This document shows, one piece after another, positions 47,394 to 55,629 of a DNA stretch of 64,000 bases. The position numbers and the translations under genes are program-made. Each line of letters begins with the position of its first letter. Within the stretch, counting starts at the first letter, position 1. The stretch spans positions 62,001-126,000 of the forward strand of contig NZ_RQEY01000018.1 of assembly GCF_004770105.1 (NCBI RefSeq). Reading direction: 5' to 3'. The stretch comes from Leptospira andrefontaineae (GTDB lineage: Bacteria; Spirochaetota; Leptospiria; Leptospirales; Leptospiraceae). The notes below the pieces were generated by a model, which made no database searches, was not told where the DNA came from, and saw only the letters and a list, made by a program, of their open reading frames with translations.

Positions 47394-48401
47394 ATGAAGA
47401 AGTTTCTCATTCTATCGGTAATCATTCTCGGGACTTGGATGTCCGTAGGTGTGGGAGCAGCGGAGACGGTGGATCGATCCATGTGTGTATTCGATCCTTC
47501 CGGCGCGCACGGAGACGTGTTTAAAGCGGCACAAAGATACCAAGCACAAGCTTTAACATGGGGAATCCGTCTAGACCTTAAAGCTTACACGGACGAAGTG
47601 GTGGCAAACTCCGACTTCAAAGCCGGAAAATGTAATATGGCATTCTTAACTTCTCTTAGAGTAAGAAGTTACGTACATGAATCAGGATCCATCGAAGCGA
47701 TCGGTGCATTGCCAAGTTATGACCTTCTCCGTAAAACAATCGAAGCATTATCAAATCCTAAAGTAAGGGAATTAAACACTGACGGCGACTACGAGACCAT
47801 GGCTATGTTCCCTGGTGGAGCAGTTTATCTTTTATTAAGAGACAAGAACTTGAAAGATATCAAGGACTTGGCCGGTAGAAAGATCGCCACTTTAACTTAT
47901 GACCAAGCTGCCACTACTATGGTTGATATTGTAGGAGCTTCTATGGTTCCTGCTGAGATCGCTACTTTTGCCGGTATTTTTAATAACGGAAGAGCGGATG
48001 CTTGTTATTCTCCGGCAATCGGGATCAAACCTTTGGAACTTATGAAAGGTATTTCTCCGAACGGTGGGATCGTACGTTTTCCAATAGGGCAATTGACCTT
48101 CCAAATCGTGGCTCGCCACAAAGATTTTGCAGAAGGTTACGGAAATACTTCTAGAGCATGGGCTGCAACTCAGTTCGATGCAATGCTTTCTCTTACCAAA
48201 AAGGCAGAGCAAGAAATTCCAGCTAAGTATTGGATAGAAGTTCCAAAAGACCTTCAAAAGAATTATTTCGAAAAATTTAGAGAAGTAAGGATTAGGCTGA
48301 GAGACAAAAAAGTATATCATCCTACCATTCTGAAATTAATGAAAAGGGTCCGTTGCAGCGCTGATAAAGAAGCAGTTGAGTGCTCGGATAACTTGGAATA
48401 A
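47394..48401 (+). CDS. TRAP transporter solute-binding protein, TatP-like (DctP family)
   Basis: The start at 47394 is preferred because AAGGAG lies upstream and it begins a clean signal peptide (cleavage near VGA-AE). The product of 335 residues is a DctP-type periplasmic binding protein, with FDPSGAHGDVFKAAQRYQ at the start and LAGRKIATLTYDQAATTMVD in the middle; the ligand arginine could not be placed. With the TatT-like lipoprotein and the DctQM permease it forms a TPAT-type TRAP system. Ligand unknown. Confidence 0.85.
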   Translation: MKKFLILSVIILGTWMSVGVGAAETVDRSMCVFDPSGAHGDVFKAAQRYQAQALTWGIRLDLKAYTDEVVANSDFKAGKCNMAFLTSLRVRSYVHESGSIEAIGALPSYDLLRKTIEALSNPKVRELNTDGDYETMAMFPGGAVYLLLRDKNLKDIKDLAGRKIATLTYDQAATTMVDIVGASMVPAEIATFAGIFNNGRADACYSPAIGIKPLELMKGISPNGGIVRFPIGQLTFQIVARHKDFAEGYGNTSRAWAATQFDAMLSLTKKAEQEIPAKYWIEVPKDLQKNYFEKFREVRIRLRDKKVYHPTILKLMKRVRCSADKEAVECSDNLE

Positions 48402-48424
48402 TTTCCAAAACTAACACAAAAAAG

Positions 48425-48444
48425 GCGGGAAAAATCTTTCCCGC
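48425..48444 (+). terminator. Hairpin between binding protein and permease genes
   Basis: GCGGGAAA, loop AATC, TTTCCCGC: a perfect 8-base stem with a weak T tract, in the 84-base gap inside the TRAP locus. It may partly stop transcription or protect the upstream mRNA, giving more binding protein than permease. Confidence 0.6.
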
Positions 48445-48485
48445 TACTCTTATATCAATCAATCGCAGATTCCAAAGGATATTCT

Positions 48486-50474
48486 ATGTGGAGAAAAATC
48501 GTTTCCTGGGCGGTATTATTCTTTTTATTCGTACCCCTTGTTCAAAGTGGAAGCCAGTTAGTTCAGGCTAGGTTGCTAGGTTTAGGCGGAAGTATTTGGC
48601 CGAACTACGCAATGATCCGAAATGTTTGTATTGCCGATCCGAATGCGGAAGCGGACACAAAGGCAGAAGTCAGCCAAGCGGATATGGACGCCTTGGATGA
48701 TATTGGTCTTGGAGATACTTCCGGTGGGAAGAATATAACAGCTCCTACAGGACCAACTGAAACACAATTGGAGTTGGAGAAGCTTGCAGGCTCTCTAACA
48801 ACAGGACAGAAATTATATTGTGGATTTGAGCGCAGGCTTTCTTGGATTACAATCTCAGCCATAGATTATATTCCTATGACCATGGTATTCCTACTGATCG
48901 TAGCTGGAACTGTTTCCACAACCAGAAGATACCATATCGCTCTTAGAAATCCTGAAAATTCGAAAGAGGAAAAGATCACCGAATGGAGCCAGATTATCGC
49001 AAATACGATCATCATGGTGTCCGCTGCATTCATGTATCCTCTCCAAAAAGGTGTGGAAGCACAGATTCAAGTTCTTTGGGTTTTGGGACTTTTACTTTTG
49101 GCAGGATTAAATTTTTATAATTTAAAGAATCCTGTATTTAAAAATGGGGAAGGTAAACAAAATACCAAACTTTCGAATGCATTATTATGCGTTCCTCTAT
49201 ATGCTTGGATGGCTCTTATCTGCGGATTGTACTTCTTCATTTTGGAAAAACACCCTGCAGGACTTGCGATCTATCTGCAAAAATTGACCGCACACGCTCA
49301 GCTCTATATCCAGATCGGCCTCTATGTTTGGACCGGTATTCTTTTGAGAGATACTTCTTTGGGAAAAAGATTTTTTGATCTTTTAAACCCATGGAAACTT
49401 CCTTCAGAATTGATGGCAGTGATCATCGTCGTTGTTGCGGCTCTTCCTACTGCTTATAGTGGTGCTTCCGGGATTGTGGTTTTAGCATTAGGTGCTACTA
49501 TCTTCAAGGAATTGAGAAGGGCAGGTGCAAGCCAAGAGAGAGCTCTCGCGGCAACTGCAATGTCAGGAAGTTTAGGAGTGGTTCTTCCTCCATGTTTACT
49601 TGTTGTGATCGTTGCTTCTTTGAACTTAGAAGTGACTACAGACGAATTATTCCATTGGGGTTGGAGAGTTTTTGCACTTTCTTCCACTCTATTCTTGATC
49701 GTAAGCTGGTTTAGTAGAACTGAATCCTGGAAGATCCGTCCGGAACAAGACGCGTTCAAAAAATCTTTACTGGCATTCAAATCTTTCTCAGTGTATTTGG
49801 TGATCTCTATTGCAATCGTTCTTACGATCGTTCTTGCACTTGGAACCCATTTTGACGAAAGAACTGCTCCTTATATCCTTCCGATCGCAATGTTGGCACT
49901 TCTATTCATTGATTATAGAATTTCCAAAAAGGAAAAACTGGAAAAGGGTGAAACTCATAACGAAGAAGTGGAACTTTCCAGAACTTCTTATGATGCCGGC
50001 TCACATTTAGGGGCACTTCTTCTTCTCATGGGATTATCGGCTTGTATGGGTGGGGTTTTTGAAAGATCGGAAGTGATCAATCTATTCCCAACTCAATTAG
50101 GATCTCCAATGTCTGCGATGTTGATCTTAACATTTGCACTTGTGATCATTGGAATGTTAATGGATCCTTATGGAGCTGTGATCCTGGTTTCCGTGACCTT
50201 GTATCCGATCGCTAAAGCGAATGGCATCCATCCTTTGAATTTCTGGATGACTGCGCTTGTTTCCTTCGAGTTAGGCTATTTGACTCCACCGGTTGCACTC
50301 AATCACCTGTTGACTAAGCACGTTGTTAGAGATTTGTTAATAGAAGATAAGAGTTTGGAAGGAAAAGGTTTCTTCGCAAGGCATGAACATATCGTAATTC
50401 CGATTATAGTCCTGACACTTACCTTGCTCGTAACTGCTTTCGGGCCGATCCTTTATTCTAAATACGCCGGGTAA
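48486..50474 (+). CDS. TRAP transporter fused permease DctQM
   Basis: This 662-residue integral membrane protein joins the small DctQ-like part (to about residue 250) and the large DctM part (about 290-655). About residues 30-110 form an acidic, probably periplasmic insert (EADTKAEVSQADMDALDD). The DctM block GYLTPPVALNHLL lies near the C-terminus. It imports the ligand captured by the binding protein using the ion gradient. Fused DctQM with TatT is like Tp0958. AAAGGA lies 6 bases before the ATG. Confidence 0.9.
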   Translation: MWRKIVSWAVLFFLFVPLVQSGSQLVQARLLGLGGSIWPNYAMIRNVCIADPNAEADTKAEVSQADMDALDDIGLGDTSGGKNITAPTGPTETQLELEKLAGSLTTGQKLYCGFERRLSWITISAIDYIPMTMVFLLIVAGTVSTTRRYHIALRNPENSKEEKITEWSQIIANTIIMVSAAFMYPLQKGVEAQIQVLWVLGLLLLAGLNFYNLKNPVFKNGEGKQNTKLSNALLCVPLYAWMALICGLYFFILEKHPAGLAIYLQKLTAHAQLYIQIGLYVWTGILLRDTSLGKRFFDLLNPWKLPSELMAVIIVVVAALPTAYSGASGIVVLALGATIFKELRRAGASQERALAATAMSGSLGVVLPPCLLVVIVASLNLEVTTDELFHWGWRVFALSSTLFLIVSWFSRTESWKIRPEQDAFKKSLLAFKSFSVYLVISIAIVLTIVLALGTHFDERTAPYILPIAMLALLFIDYRISKKEKLEKGETHNEEVELSRTSYDAGSHLGALLLLMGLSACMGGVFERSEVINLFPTQLGSPMSAMLILTFALVIIGMLMDPYGAVILVSVTLYPIAKANGIHPLNFWMTALVSFELGYLTPPVALNHLLTKHVVRDLLIEDKSLEGKGFFARHEHIVIPIIVLTLTLLVTAFGPILYSKYAG

Positions 50475-50477
50475 AAT

Positions 50478-50600
50478 CCTTCGCGGTCTTAGTGACTTTG
50501 CGTGAGACAAATTTTATCAATTTGATTTTCACGCGAAGCCGCTAAGAGGAGAAGGTCTCGATTTTTGACCTTAAACTCTTTGTGAGCTCCGTGCGAAATT
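50478..50600. repeat. Degenerate repeat copies forming an imperfect hairpin
   Basis: The gap between the TRAP permease and the phosphate transporter gene contains related sequences: CTTAGTGACTTTGCGTGAGA on the plus strand, its inverted relative CTTAGCGGCTTCGCGTGAAA (read on the minus strand, about 50529-50548), and a weaker copy CTCTTTGTGAGCTCCGTGCG. The first two could form an imperfect hairpin between these convergent genes. The motif type is scattered in Leptospira-like genomes, so it may be a small dispersed repeat element. Confidence 0.55.
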
Positions 50601-50602
50601 TC

Positions 50603-52915
50603 TTACTTCTTCTTTTTCTTCTTACCTTTGGTCTTAGGGAATTCCAGTTTAGAAGGACCGAAATTTCCTTTTGCAAATTGTTTCTTCTTGGTTTCGATCC
50701 AAGGTAAAACCCAAACCAGTTCTTCTGCCAGAGAGAATAAGTTTTCGTTAATATCCACAAGTTCTTCTACCACTAAGAAGTAAGCAACGCTGGATTTTAA
50801 TTTGCTATCTCCTTTGCGGATACGTTTCATCTGGTTTTTATAGATACGGACTTTGATATCTGAAAGTTCTTTAGTCTTTTTGCCGGATCTTGCCTTTTCC
50901 ACTAAACCTGGGACCTTGTCGGATTGTGCCAAAAGTTCGAAAAGATCTTCCGCTAATTTACGAAGTTCTTTTAGATCTTCTCTTTCGTCCTTGGTAAGAC
51001 CGGTTTGGAAACGATCTATCTTTTCGGAAGTGTTCCTATGTATATTTGTAAGATTCTCCGCGATACGATCTATATAGCCGAGTGCATTTGTGAAAGGATG
51101 TATGGATTGGAAATCGGACTCGTCGAAATGTCTATCAACCAGACTTAAGAAACCGGAAATGGAGGATTCGTAATTTTTCTTTAAGTTCTTTAGGATCTTA
51201 GAAGCTTGTTTGAAATCTTTCTTCTTCCCGCCAATATAACCGGAAGAAAGAGTATTCATCGCCTTCTTCGCCAATAACAAATTACCTAATAAGGAAGAAA
51301 GTGATTTAGAAAGTGCTTTTTCCGGATGTTTACTGAGTAAGAGTAATTTTTCCAGATTCTCATCGTATTCTGCCTTTCTTTTCTTGTGGATACGATTGAA
51401 TGCGAGAACTAAGAAGAATGTGAATACTAAAACTACTACAACCGCTGCAAATCCGAAGAAATAGAATAGAGCCGCGATAAATCCACCTGTAAAGGAAGCG
51501 AATATCGCAGTCATAAACCATCCACCTACTACAGTTAAAACTCCGCTCACACGATTGACTGCATTTTCCTTCTGCCAAGCCCCGTCCGCAAGAGAGGTTC
51601 CCATTGCCACCATGAAGGTTACAAATGTTGTAGAGAGAGGAAGTTTTTCTATAGTTCCAATCAGGATAAGTGCGGAAGCGATAAGTATGTTTACGGAGGC
51701 TCTGAGTAGATCGAACGCATCACTTTCATGTAAACGAACTAATTCCAGGGTCCCACTTTGTTTAAATCTGGAAGAGATCCAATTTCGGATGATCGAAGGC
51801 AAAAATCTTTTGATAGGATAATAAATACCAACTGCAATCTGAACGAATACTCTTGCGACCAAACTGGATTGATACGCTTCTACAGTTTCTCCTTGGGAGC
51901 CTAAGCTTACTTCTGTTCTGGTTACTGTTTCCGCCTTCTTGGATTTGAATAATGCGACGATCATGATGAGGGCTGCACCGATCAGAAGTCTATTATCAGT
52001 TAGGACTTCCTTTCCTAAACCGGATGCCATTGTATTTGCATCCCAATTAGCTGCTTTGATCAATTCGTGGGTTTGTAAACTTGCAATTGGAACTCCAATA
52101 AAGTTCACTAAGTCATTACTTGCAAATGCCATCGCAAGTGCAGCTGTTCCAAATAATACTACGATCTTCAGAACGTTTATTTTAGATAAGATCAGTATTT
52201 GGAAAAGAATGGAAAATCCTATAAAATTCAGGACCAATATGGTTTTGAAATTTGCCTGGATCCAAGCTAACACATCTTTACTCAGGAAAGTAGATCCTTT
52301 CATCGCAGTAAGTAGAATGAAGAAGATCACTACTGTGACTGCAAGTCCTGAGAAAATTCCCCCGAACCATTTCATCGTTTTTTCCAAACGGAAACTAAAT
52401 ATCAATCGGAAGAAGAACATCAGTATCAGCCCCGCAAAAAATGCGAGTATTACAGATAGTGCGATCCCGAATATGATCTTTAAAGCGGACTCTGAGTTTA
52501 TGATCTTGAAGGCGTCGTTTAATGTATCAGCTTTGAGAATTGCCAGTACCAAGGAGGCGCCCAATAATTCAAAAACCAAAGACACTGTAGTGGAAGTAGG
52601 AAGTCCTAAGGTATTGTATAAGTCCAGAAGGATAATATCCGAGACCATCACCGCTAAAAATAAGAACATCAACTCTGCTAGGCTGAAAAATTCAGGATGA
52701 AAGATCCCTTTTCTTGCGACCTCCATCATTCCGCTGGAGCTTAAAGCTCCGAGCAAGATACCGAATGCAGAAACGATCAGGATGATTTTTCTGGAAGCTG
52801 CTCTAGATCCGACTGCTGAATTCGTAAAGTTCACTGCGTCATTGGAAACTCCGACGAGTAAGTCCATTACCCCGAGCACAGCCATGACCGCTACTATGAT
52901 TAAGAAAATATCCAT
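50603..52915 (-). CDS. PiT family inorganic phosphate transporter with PhoU-like C-terminal domain
   Basis: The protein has 770 residues from the ATG at 52915 (AGGA upstream; the frame can be read to 52972). The membrane part, about 1-520, has the PiT motif GVSNDAVNFTNSAVGSRAA near residue 20 and the repeat ASNDLVNFIGVPIASL near 245. The C-terminal 230 residues are helical and basic, with KKDFKQASKIL and TKDEREDLKELRKLAEDLF stretches like a PhoU-type domain. It moves phosphate with protons or sodium. The tail may control transport directly. The 3' end is lysine-rich (KGKKKKKK). Confidence 0.88.
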   Translation of the reverse strand: MDIFLIIVAVMAVLGVMDLLVGVSNDAVNFTNSAVGSRAASRKIILIVSAFGILLGALSSSGMMEVARKGIFHPEFFSLAELMFLFLAVMVSDIILLDLYNTLGLPTSTTVSLVFELLGASLVLAILKADTLNDAFKIINSESALKIIFGIALSVILAFFAGLILMFFFRLIFSFRLEKTMKWFGGIFSGLAVTVVIFFILLTAMKGSTFLSKDVLAWIQANFKTILVLNFIGFSILFQILILSKINVLKIVVLFGTAALAMAFASNDLVNFIGVPIASLQTHELIKAANWDANTMASGLGKEVLTDNRLLIGAALIMIVALFKSKKAETVTRTEVSLGSQGETVEAYQSSLVARVFVQIAVGIYYPIKRFLPSIIRNWISSRFKQSGTLELVRLHESDAFDLLRASVNILIASALILIGTIEKLPLSTTFVTFMVAMGTSLADGAWQKENAVNRVSGVLTVVGGWFMTAIFASFTGGFIAALFYFFGFAAVVVVLVFTFFLVLAFNRIHKKRKAEYDENLEKLLLLSKHPEKALSKSLSSLLGNLLLAKKAMNTLSSGYIGGKKKDFKQASKILKNLKKNYESSISGFLSLVDRHFDESDFQSIHPFTNALGYIDRIAENLTNIHRNTSEKIDRFQTGLTKDEREDLKELRKLAEDLFELLAQSDKVPGLVEKARSGKKTKELSDIKVRIYKNQMKRIRKGDSKLKSSVAYFLVVEELVDINENLFSLAEELVWVLPWIETKKKQFAKGNFGPSKLEFPKTKGKKKKKK

Positions 52916-53124
52916 GAGTCCTATCCCGAAAGGGTGTTTTGGGTAGTATTTAAGGCAAAGTAGGAGCCTCAACCCAAATTTCCGCGGGTTTCTTTTTTCA
53001 AAATATGGATTATGAAATGGGCTTTCGATTTCTCCCCGACCTGAAAGAATGGGTGATCTAACCGGTTTTCTTAAGAATTAGAAGACGGGTGAATCAATCG
53101 TCACGATATACAAAAGGAGGCGGT

Positions 53125-53484
53125 ATGAAGATTTCAGTGGGCAATCTTCCCCAGGAATGGAAGGAAGAAGATTTGGAAAAATTATTCTCCAAATATGGAA
53201 AGGCCGAACATATTTCCATCAAAAAGGATAAACTCACAGGACGGTCTTTGGGTTACGGTTCTTTAGAATTGGAAGATGGGGCAGCAAAAAAGGCCCTGGA
53301 AGCTTTAAACAAGTACGAGGTTTCCGGAAAAGTTTTAACGGTGGTAGACGCCGAAGAATGGAAAAAAGAATTCGATAAAAAACAATCCGTGAAAGGTGGG
53401 CCAAATCACAATAAGGTGCAGGGAAGCCAGACCACGGGCGGTTTTGGAAGTTCCGTCAGACGTACTGGAGGTAGAGGAAAATGA
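53125..53484 (+). CDS. RRM domain RNA-binding protein
   Basis: The start at 53125 is fixed by AAAGGAGGCGGT before the ATG. The product of 119 residues has one RRM with RNP2 ISVGNLP and RNP1 [10 protein letters not shown], and a Gly/Arg/Ser-rich tail (RRTGGRGK). Such small bacterial RRM proteins bind RNA and are often cold-related. It overlaps the FKBP gene by 4 bases. Confidence 0.92.
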   Translation: MKISVGNLPQEWKEEDLEKLFSKYGKAEHISIKKDKLTGRSLGYGSLELEDGAAKKALEALNKYEVSGKVLTVVDAEEWKKEFDKKQSVKGGPNHNKVQGSQTTGGFGSSVRRTGGRGK

Positions 53485-53882
53485 ATTTAAAAAGAATCTA
53501 TATATTAACCGCAATTTTAATCTCAGCATTTGTTCTGAGCCTGGGAGTATTCGCTCAAGGCAACGGTCTGGTGATTAAAGATATCAAAAAGGGAACAGGA
53601 AAAGAGGCCTTCAATGGGTCTAACGTAACCGTTCATTATACCGGCTGGCTTACCAACGGAAAAAAATTCGATAGCTCCAAAGACAGAGGAACTCCGTTCC
53701 GCTTCGATCTGGGCGCAGGGCAAGTGATCCGTGGTTGGGACAAAGGGGTCCAAGGTATGAAAGAAGGTGGGGTCCGTAAATTGACAATCCCTCCTGAAAT
53801 GGGTTACGGAAGCTCCGGAGCTGGAACTATCCCTCCTAACTCTACACTGATTTTTGAAGTAGAATTACTCAAAGTTTACTGA
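53481..53882 (+). CDS. Exported FKBP-type peptidyl-prolyl isomerase
   Basis: This 133-residue protein has a signal peptide ending VFAQ and a complete FKBP domain ([60 protein letters not shown]). It helps fold periplasmic proteins. It overlaps the RRM gene by 4 bases (ATGA), an unusual pairing of an RNA-binding and an exported protein. A hairpin follows. Confidence 0.94.
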   Translation: MNLKRIYILTAILISAFVLSLGVFAQGNGLVIKDIKKGTGKEAFNGSNVTVHYTGWLTNGKKFDSSKDRGTPFRFDLGAGQVIRGWDKGVQGMKEGGVRKLTIPPEMGYGSSGAGTIPPNSTLIFEVELLKVY

Positions 53883-53898
53883 CATTTCTGTGTTAATT

Positions 53899-53933
53899 CT
53901 GTTGCTTCTATTCTAATGGATCAGAAGCAACAG
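53899..53933 (+). terminator. Hairpin after the FKBP gene
   Basis: CTGTTGCTTCT, 13-base loop, AGAAGCAACAG: a perfect 11-base stem 17 bases after the stop. There is no T run, so it may be a terminator or a transcript-stabilising stem. Confidence 0.6.
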
Positions 53934-54076
53934 TAGCAAAATATCACGATTTCACTTCAATTCGCGCCATTCCTGCATCTTAGATCATCTTACTTCTTCT
54001 TTTTTTTCAGAAATTGTAATATTTAAACAAGCCTATTCTTCCCATTTATTATATAAGAAAAGGGAGGAAGAAGGTT

Positions 54077-55594
54077 TTGAATCAAGAAAACATATTAACT
54101 ACTACAACTTCTTCCCAGTATCGTACTCTATTCGAACACCAACCATTAGCCGCGTTTTTAGTAGAAGCAGACGGGACAATTGCTCTAGTAAACCAGAAGT
54201 TCGAAGACATCTCCGGAAAGAAAAAGTCGGAGATAGAAGGAAGAATGAAATGGTCCCAGTTCGCACATCCTGACGATACCGAAAGCCTGACAGATGCATT
54301 CATAGATAGATTTCGACATGAAGTCCCAAAAGTGTTTTCCGCAAGAACAAGACTACTTTCCGCAAGCGGTTACAAAAAAGTATATGTAAGAGCAAACAGG
54401 ATCCCAACGGAAGAAGGTAGAGTACTTGTTCAAATACAAGAGTTAGATGAAGAAGGCCTTCTCAAAGATTATTCCTTAGAAGATTCGGATTATCGCTGGC
54501 GTTCCTTTCTTATGGAAGGAATGGATTTCGTGGTTATTATGGACCTGAATGGGAATGTATTATTCATCAATAAAACATTCACAGGAGTTCCTGCAGACGA
54601 GATCCAAGGTAAGAACTTTTTCGAAATATTAAAAACTTCTGATGCACTAAAATTGCAGGCAGTGATTGCGAGAGTATTAAAAACAGGAAAGCCGGAAGCA
54701 TTCGAAGAATGGAGTAGCTTCACCGGGAAAAAAAGCCATTATTATATTAGGATTTCTCCGGTAACAAAACAGAAAGAGATCAGTGCGATCTTACTTGCGA
54801 TCTCGGATACCACCCAACAAAAGGAATCGGATTCCGATCGTTTGAGAAGAATGGAATCCCAAAGACATCGCCAAAAATTAGAAGCACTTGGAACTTTGGC
54901 CGCAGGTGTTGCCCACGAGATCAATAATCCGCTTACAGGGATCTTAAATTACGCAGAACTTGTTCGCACCCAAGTAGAAGAGAATGAATCCCTTTCTAAA
55001 AATATGGAAGTTATTATTCGGGAAAGCGAAAGAATTTCCGGAATTGTAAGAAGTTTATTAGGTTTTGCTCATAAAGAAGAAGGGATCAAAGCCCATGTTT
55101 CTACCGGAGAAATTTTATATTCTTCTATCCAACTTCTTTTACCATTCCTGATCCGAGACGGGATCCGTGTAGAAGGAATGGACGATTTGGTGGATCCGGA
55201 TTCGGAAATTCCGCTTGTGATCGGGGAACCCCAAAAACTAAAACAGGTTTTTCTAAACTTGATCACCAATGCGAGAGATTCATTAAACGAAAAATATCCT
55301 TTTGAGACGGATCGTAAGAAGATCAAAGTATCTCAGTCCGTTTTTGAAAGAGGAGATACTCGTTTTGTCCGGATCACTGTAAAAGATTGGGGACTCGGGA
55401 TCGGAGACGAGAATTTAAATCGGATTTTTGATCCATTCTTCACCACAAAACCAACCACGGTCGGAACCGGACTTGGACTTTCAGTCAGCTATGAGATCGT
55501 CCGCGAAATGGGCGGAGATATAGAGGTAGAAAGCTCCGAAGAAGAATACGCGACATTTCATATCATGATCCCTGCTTCGGAAAAGATTTCTTGA
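54077..55594 (+). CDS. PAS-domain sensor histidine kinase (NtrB-like)
   Basis: This 505-residue protein starts at a TTG with GGGAGGAAGAAGG upstream. Two PAS domains (about 15-125 and 140-255) precede a HisKA domain with His280 in GVAHEINNPLTGIL, and an ATPase domain with NLITNARDSL, DWGLGIGD and GTGLGLSVS. No membrane segment. It is followed, 35 bases on, by a SpoIIE-type phosphatase with PAS domains. Confidence 0.93.
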   Translation: MNQENILTTTTSSQYRTLFEHQPLAAFLVEADGTIALVNQKFEDISGKKKSEIEGRMKWSQFAHPDDTESLTDAFIDRFRHEVPKVFSARTRLLSASGYKKVYVRANRIPTEEGRVLVQIQELDEEGLLKDYSLEDSDYRWRSFLMEGMDFVVIMDLNGNVLFINKTFTGVPADEIQGKNFFEILKTSDALKLQAVIARVLKTGKPEAFEEWSSFTGKKSHYYIRISPVTKQKEISAILLAISDTTQQKESDSDRLRRMESQRHRQKLEALGTLAAGVAHEINNPLTGILNYAELVRTQVEENESLSKNMEVIIRESERISGIVRSLLGFAHKEEGIKAHVSTGEILYSSIQLLLPFLIRDGIRVEGMDDLVDPDSEIPLVIGEPQKLKQVFLNLITNARDSLNEKYPFETDRKKIKVSQSVFERGDTRFVRITVKDWGLGIGDENLNRIFDPFFTTKPTTVGTGLGLSVSYEIVREMGGDIEVESSEEEYATFHIMIPASEKIS

Positions 55595-55608
55595 CCTTGC
55601 TTTAGGCG

Positions 55609-55629
55609 AGGAGATACTCTTGATCTCCT
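55609..55629 (+). promoter_or_regulatory. Hairpin covering the ribosome site of the phosphatase gene
   Basis: AGGAGAT, loop ACTCTTG, ATCTCCT: a perfect 7-base stem that ends one base before the ATG. The only purine-rich ribosome site (AGGAG at 55609-55613) is the left arm, so folding would hide it. This suggests translation control such as an RNA thermometer or a coupling switch, but the AGGAG is also 16 bases from the ATG, farther than usual. Confidence 0.5.

Noticed and set aside
51939..52700. A 253-residue plus-strand frame antisense to the phosphate transporter gene.
   Set aside because: Explained by codon bias of the real PiT gene; no start signal or family match.
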